A DNA stretch of 64,000 nucleotides from Enterobacteriaceae bacterium LSJC7 (GTDB lineage: Bacteria > Pseudomonadota > Gammaproteobacteria > Enterobacterales > Enterobacteriaceae). Under the pieces are notes generated by a model. It searched no databases. It was not told the DNA's origin and saw nothing but the letters and a program-made list of their open reading frames with translations. A program made the translations under genes and the position numbers. Location of the stretch: assembly GCA_000302695.1 (NCBI GenBank), contig AMFN01000003.1, forward strand, positions 1,015,510 through 1,079,509, in the 5' to 3' direction. Positions within the stretch are counted from its first letter, which is position 1. Each line of letters begins with the position of its first letter. This document shows, one piece after another, positions 60,493 to 64,000 of the stretch.

Positions 60493-61848
60493 ATGTTGTC
60501 AAAATTTAAGCGTAATAAGCATCAACAACACCTTGCCCAGCTACCGAAACTTTCTCAGTCAGTTGATGATGTAGGATTCTTTTTTGCTCCGGCCGATTTC
60601 CGGCAAACGCTACTTAAGAAAATCGCTGAAGCGACCCAGCGTATCTGTATCATCGCGCTCTATCTTGAGCAGGACGATGGCGGACAAGGGATCCTGAGCG
60701 CACTGTACGCCGCTAAACGACAGCGCCCCGAGCTGGATGTCAGCGTGCTGGTGGACTGGCATCGCGCCCAACGCGGACGCATTGGTGCCGCCGCTTCTGA
60801 CACCAACGCTGACTGGTATTGCCGCATGGCGCAGGAAAATACGGATGTCACTATCCCGGTGTACGGCGTACCGGTGAACACCCGCGAAGCGTTAGGCGTT
60901 CTGCATTATAAAGGATTCATCATTGACGACAGCGTGCTCTACAGCGGCGCCAGCCTCAACGATGTGTATCTGCATCAACACGATAAATATCGCTATGACC
61001 GCTATCACCTGATTCGCAATGCCCGCATGTCAGACATCATGTTTAACTGGGTTCAGAATCACCTCGCTCACGGGCGGGCTGTGAACCTGCTGAATAATGA
61101 AGAGCGTCCGAAAAGCCAGGAAATCAAAAACGACATTCGCTTATATCGCCAGACGCTGCGCGATGCCGGATATCGCTTTGAGGGCAACGCGGATAATGAC
61201 ACTCTCGCCGTTACCCCGTTGGTTGGCCTTGGCAAAGGCAGTGCGCTGAATAAAGCGATTTATCACCTGATGCCCTGCACAGAGGACAAGCTCACTATCT
61301 GCACGCCTTATTTCAACCTTCCCGCGGTGCTGGTACGCAACATTATTGGTCTGCTGCGTGAGGGTAAAAAGGTGGAAATTATTGTCGGTGATAAAACGGC
61401 TAATGACTTCTACATTCCAGAGGACCAGCCGTTCAAAATCATCGGAGCACTGCCCTATCTTTATGAAATCAATCTACGCCGTTTCCTGAGCCGCCTGCAG
61501 TACTACATTAATAGCGGGCAACTCACGGTGCGGTTGTGGAAGGATGACGATAATAGTTATCATCTTAAAGGTATGTGGGTGGACGATGAGTGGATGCTGC
61601 TGACAGGCAACAATCTTAACCCGCGAGCCTGGCGCCTTGATCTTGAAAACGCCATCCTTATTCATGACCCGCAGCATCAACTCACGGCTCAACGTGAAGA
61701 AGAGTTAGCACGAATTCGTACCCACACAACGGTTGTCCAGCACTATCGCGATCTGCAAAGTATTGCCGACTATCCGGTGAAAGTGCGTAAGCTGATTCGT
61801 CGATTGCGGCGCATCCGTATCGACCGGTTGATTAGCCGTATTCTGTGA
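60493..61848 (+). CDS. pssA: CDP-diacylglycerol-serine O-phosphatidyltransferase
   Basis: PssA makes phosphatidylserine, the precursor of phosphatidylethanolamine. The 451 residues (start MLSKFKRNKHQQHLAQLPK) match the E. coli length. Two phospholipase D-type motifs carry the catalytic His: HYKGFIIDD and HLKGMWVDDEW. The basic ends fit its ribosome or membrane association. A terminator follows. Confidence 0.97.
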   Translation: MLSKFKRNKHQQHLAQLPKLSQSVDDVGFFFAPADFRQTLLKKIAEATQRICIIALYLEQDDGGQGILSALYAAKRQRPELDVSVLVDWHRAQRGRIGAAASDTNADWYCRMAQENTDVTIPVYGVPVNTREALGVLHYKGFIIDDSVLYSGASLNDVYLHQHDKYRYDRYHLIRNARMSDIMFNWVQNHLAHGRAVNLLNNEERPKSQEIKNDIRLYRQTLRDAGYRFEGNADNDTLAVTPLVGLGKGSALNKAIYHLMPCTEDKLTICTPYFNLPAVLVRNIIGLLREGKKVEIIVGDKTANDFYIPEDQPFKIIGALPYLYEINLRRFLSRLQYYINSGQLTVRLWKDDDNSYHLKGMWVDDEWMLLTGNNLNPRAWRLDLENAILIHDPQHQLTAQREEELARIRTHTTVVQHYRDLQSIADYPVKVRKLIRRLRRIRIDRLISRIL

Positions 61849-61854
61849 TTGATA

Positions 61855-61880
61855 AAATGGCCCCGCGGGGCCATTTATTT
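61855..61880 (+). terminator. Terminator of pssA
   Basis: AAATGGCCC and GGGCCATTT (61855-61863 and 61868-61876) form a 9-bp stem followed by a short AT-rich tail just before yfiM. Confidence 0.7.
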
Positions 61881-61893
61881 TATGGAGGCCGGT

Positions 61894-62226
61894 ATGCGCA
61901 TTCTTATGTTGCTCTCCCCCCTGATACTGAGTGGCTGCAGCTCAATGCACCTGGCGCAGGATAACTGGAGCGGGCAGGACAAAGCACAGCACTTTATTGC
62001 CTCAGCGATGCTCTCCGCCGCCGCAAATGAATACGGGCAACGCCAGCAAAACTGGAGCCGCGATCGCAGCGCAACCTTTGGTTTGTTGTTTTCAGTCAGT
62101 CTCGGCGCGGGCAAGGAATTTTGGGACAGTCGCCCTGGAGGTTCGGGTTGGAGCTGGAAAGATTTTGCCTGGGATGTAGCCGGTGCCAGCACCGGCTATG
62201 CTATCTGGCAGTTAGCCGACCATTAA
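61894..62226 (+). CDS. yfiM: YfiM lipoprotein
   Basis: This 110-residue protein begins with a lipoprotein signal ([18 protein letters not shown]; lipid at Cys15). It continues as the YfiM family with [20 protein letters not shown] and [27 protein letters not shown] lies five bases before the ATG. Function unknown; it sits in the outer or inner envelope. Its last four bases overlap the convergent kgtP gene. Confidence 0.93.
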   Translation: MRILMLLSPLILSGCSSMHLAQDNWSGQDKAQHFIASAMLSAAANEYGQRQQNWSRDRSATFGLLFSVSLGAGKEFWDSRPGGSGWSWKDFAWDVAGASTGYAIWQLADH

Positions 62227-63521
62227 AGTTTCATTCCTTTGCCTTTGCGGTGCAGCATCAGCGAGACCAGAAATGAAATTGCCCCCATCACAGAAACATA
62301 CCAGAAGAAGGTGGTTTCTGAACCGAGCGATTTAAGCGACAGGGCGACATATTCCGCTGAACCGCCAAAAAGCGCATTGGCTACTGCGTAGGACAGCCCA
62401 ACACCCAGCGCCCGCACCTGAGCCGGGAACATTTCGGCCTTCAGAATGCCGCTAATAGAGGTGTAAAAACTGACAATCAGCAGCGCCAGCATAACCAGGC
62501 CAAACGCCGCCCACGGCGAATTTACCGTCTGCAACGCAGTCAGAATGGGTACGGTGCAAATGGTAGCCAGCGAGCCAAAACACAGCATGGAATTACGCCG
62601 CCCAATCTTATCTGACAATGCACCAAAGAAAGGCTGCACTATCATATAAATAAAGAGGGCACCGGTCATGATCATGCTGGCGGTGTTAGCGGTCATCCCC
62701 GCGGTATTGACCAGATACTTTTGCATGTAAGTCGTGAAGGTGTAAAAGCTCAGCGATCCACCGGCAGTAAAACCCAGCACCATGACGAAAGCGCGACGAT
62801 TACGCCACAGTCCCCGCAGTGAACCCGCCTCTTTGAGCGCACGTGTGCTTTTATCTGACGTTTCATCCAACGAACGACGTAGCCACAACGCAACAACTGC
62901 CAGCACCGCGCCCAGCGCAAAGGGAATGCGCCAGCCCCAGGCTCGTAATTCCTCATTGGTCAGGATTTGCTGCAATACCACGACAACCAGCAGAGCCATG
63001 AGCTGCCCACCAATTAGCGTGACGTACTGGAAAGAAGCATAAAATCCCTTCCTTCCCTCCACAGCGACTTCACTCATATAGGTCGCGCTGGTGCCATACT
63101 CCCCACCGACCGATAATCCCTGAAAGAGTCGTGCCAGAAGGAGCAATGCCGGTGCCCACGTGCCAATAACCGCATAGCCAGGCAGACAGGCAATTACCAG
63201 CGATCCAAAACACATCATGCATACAGAGATAAGCATGGAATTTTTACGGCCATGTTTATCGGCAATATAGCCAAACAGCCACCCACCGATAGGACGCATC
63301 AGAAAACCAGCAGCAAAAATACCGGCTGTCTGCAAAAGCTGGGTGGTCGGGTTTCCTGACGGGAAGAATATATGCGCAAAGTAGAGCGAGCAAAACGAAT
63401 ACACGTAAAAGTCGAACCACTCCACCAGGTTACCCGAGGATGCTCCAACAATCGCCCATACACGTTTGCGGGTATCGTGATCCACCAAACGTGTTTTGTC
63501 GGCGGCGCTTGCTTCTGTCAT
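62223..63521 (-). CDS. kgtP: Alpha-ketoglutarate permease
   Basis: KgtP is a 12-helix transporter of the major facilitator superfamily that takes up alpha-ketoglutarate with protons. The start [20 protein letters not shown] at 63521 gives 432 residues as in E. coli. The family loop [15 protein letters not shown] and [19 protein letters not shown] are present. It lies next to an rRNA operon, as in E. coli. Confidence 0.97.
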   Translation of the reverse strand: MTEASAADKTRLVDHDTRKRVWAIVGASSGNLVEWFDFYVYSFCSLYFAHIFFPSGNPTTQLLQTAGIFAAGFLMRPIGGWLFGYIADKHGRKNSMLISVCMMCFGSLVIACLPGYAVIGTWAPALLLLARLFQGLSVGGEYGTSATYMSEVAVEGRKGFYASFQYVTLIGGQLMALLVVVVLQQILTNEELRAWGWRIPFALGAVLAVVALWLRRSLDETSDKSTRALKEAGSLRGLWRNRRAFVMVLGFTAGGSLSFYTFTTYMQKYLVNTAGMTANTASMIMTGALFIYMIVQPFFGALSDKIGRRNSMLCFGSLATICTVPILTALQTVNSPWAAFGLVMLALLIVSFYTSISGILKAEMFPAQVRALGVGLSYAVANALFGGSAEYVALSLKSLGSETTFFWYVSVMGAISFLVSLMLHRKGKGMKL

Positions 63522-63938
63522 CGTTATTTTCTCCAGTCTTCTGGCCTGAGTAGGCCTGATAAACGCAAAGCAACAGATTGCGCCGGACATAAGAGTAAAG
63601 AAAGTGTTAATTAATTGTATAAATGTATTTTGTGATGCTGAGCGGAAAACGATTTGAAGCCGCTTGAGGTTTGGGAATTTGCGGTAAATGTATTCGAGGC
63701 TCTGGATTTTCAGGGCTCTTGATGACGCGTGGGCTATGTGCCGGGACTGGGCGGCAATAAGGATGATTTAAGGTGTGGCGTTAGCCTGCATTGCCAGCGA
63801 CACCATCAGTCAAAGCAGAAAAAGGAACAGGGTAGACAGGGTTCCCGTTTTCCTGCCACGGCACGGGACAACCCGGCAGCCTTTTGCCACCTGTCCCTGT
63901 CACTCTTACCATGGCCCGTTTCCCGGACGCCACACAGC
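63522..63938. other. Gene-poor gap between kgtP and the rRNA operon terminator
   Basis: About 417 bases with no gene that I can support. The part nearest kgtP must contain its promoter. No tRNA, repeat family or ribosome binding site followed by a credible frame is visible. Confidence 0.5.
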
Positions 63939-63966
63939 AAAAGGCCCTGCACTTTCGTGCAGGGCC
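63939..63966 (-). terminator. Ribosomal RNA operon terminator
   Basis: GGCCCTGCAC (63943-63952) and GTGCAGGGCC (63957-63966) form a perfect 10-bp stem with a 4-base loop, followed by four T on the minus strand. It lies 15 bases after the 5S RNA end. Confidence 0.92.
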
Positions 63967-63980
63967 TTCTACTTTATTTG

Positions 63981-64000
63981 ATGCCTGGCAGTTCCCTACT
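63981..64000 (-). rRNA. rrf: 5S ribosomal RNA, 3' end only
   Basis: The final 20 bases are the reverse complement of the conserved 5S rRNA 3' end (AGTAGGGAACTGCCAGGCAT). The rest of the gene and the rRNA operon lie beyond the window. The kgtP neighbourhood suggests the rrnG locus of E. coli order. Confidence 0.93.

Overview
The window comes from an enterobacterial chromosome (Enterobacteriaceae, close to Escherichia, Enterobacter, Cronobacter and Kosakonia; I cannot fix the genus). The right-hand third has the conserved order yfhL-acpS-pdxJ-recO-era-rnc-lepB-lepA-rseC-rseB-rseA-rpoE-nadB-trmN-srmB-grcA-ung-yfiF-trxC-yfiP-patZ-pssA-yfiM-kgtP. It stops 20 bases into the 3' end of a 5S rRNA gene on the minus strand, matching the E. 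coli kgtP-rrnG arrangement.

Positions 1213-39794 are a complete-looking temperate prophage of about 38.6 kb, integrated in the 5' end of the ferredoxin gene yfhL. A 32-bp identical core marks both ends. On the right the phage supplies the first five codons and the upstream region of yfhL, so that copy is intact. On the left an orphaned yfhL start remains. The phage is a chimera of the Shigella phage SfV type: an HK97-like packaging and head module (terminases, portal, protease, capsid, connectors) joined to a Mu-like contractile tail (sheath, tube, frameshifted chaperones, tape measure, gpN/P/45/46/47/48-like baseplate, short fibre plus assembly chaperone). All late genes read on the minus strand from an antiterminator Q at 24.2-24.6 kb. 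Order along transcription is Q, a late leader with a terminator, lysis (endolysin, holin, Rz/Rz1), packaging, head, tail.

The immunity region (29.2-30.8 kb) has a self-cleavable CI repressor, a divergent Cro-like protein, a CII-like regulator and three copies of a 14-bp operator. The minus-strand early operon carries a helicase, a primase, NinG and an MT-A70 methylase. The plus-strand early operon (30.8-37.1 kb) carries many small accessory genes, a ParB-like protein, a YfdQ homologue and an excisionase. A HEPN-family gene sits as a reversed cargo gene between excisionase and integrase.

Two RNA systems stand out. Upstream of an AntA/AntB antirepressor is a C4-type antisense RNA closed by an 8-bp stem. 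Its hairpin loop is complementary to the antirepressor ribosome binding site, and a near-copy of that binding site lies inside an upstream terminator hairpin. In the plus-strand early operon, a perfect rrn-like boxA precedes about 300 nt of highly structured non-coding RNA with a 14-bp long-range stem and no recognisable N protein. It is a candidate RNA-based antitermination or regulatory element. Two LexA boxes lie in the prophage, one of them between integrase and the phage-supplied start of yfhL.

Left of the prophage (1-1200) is a second phage-type control module: a Q-like antiterminator cut by the window edge, diverging from an S24-type repressor flanked by its own palindromic operators. 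It belongs to a different element, perhaps a cryptic prophage or a phage-tail bacteriocin locus.
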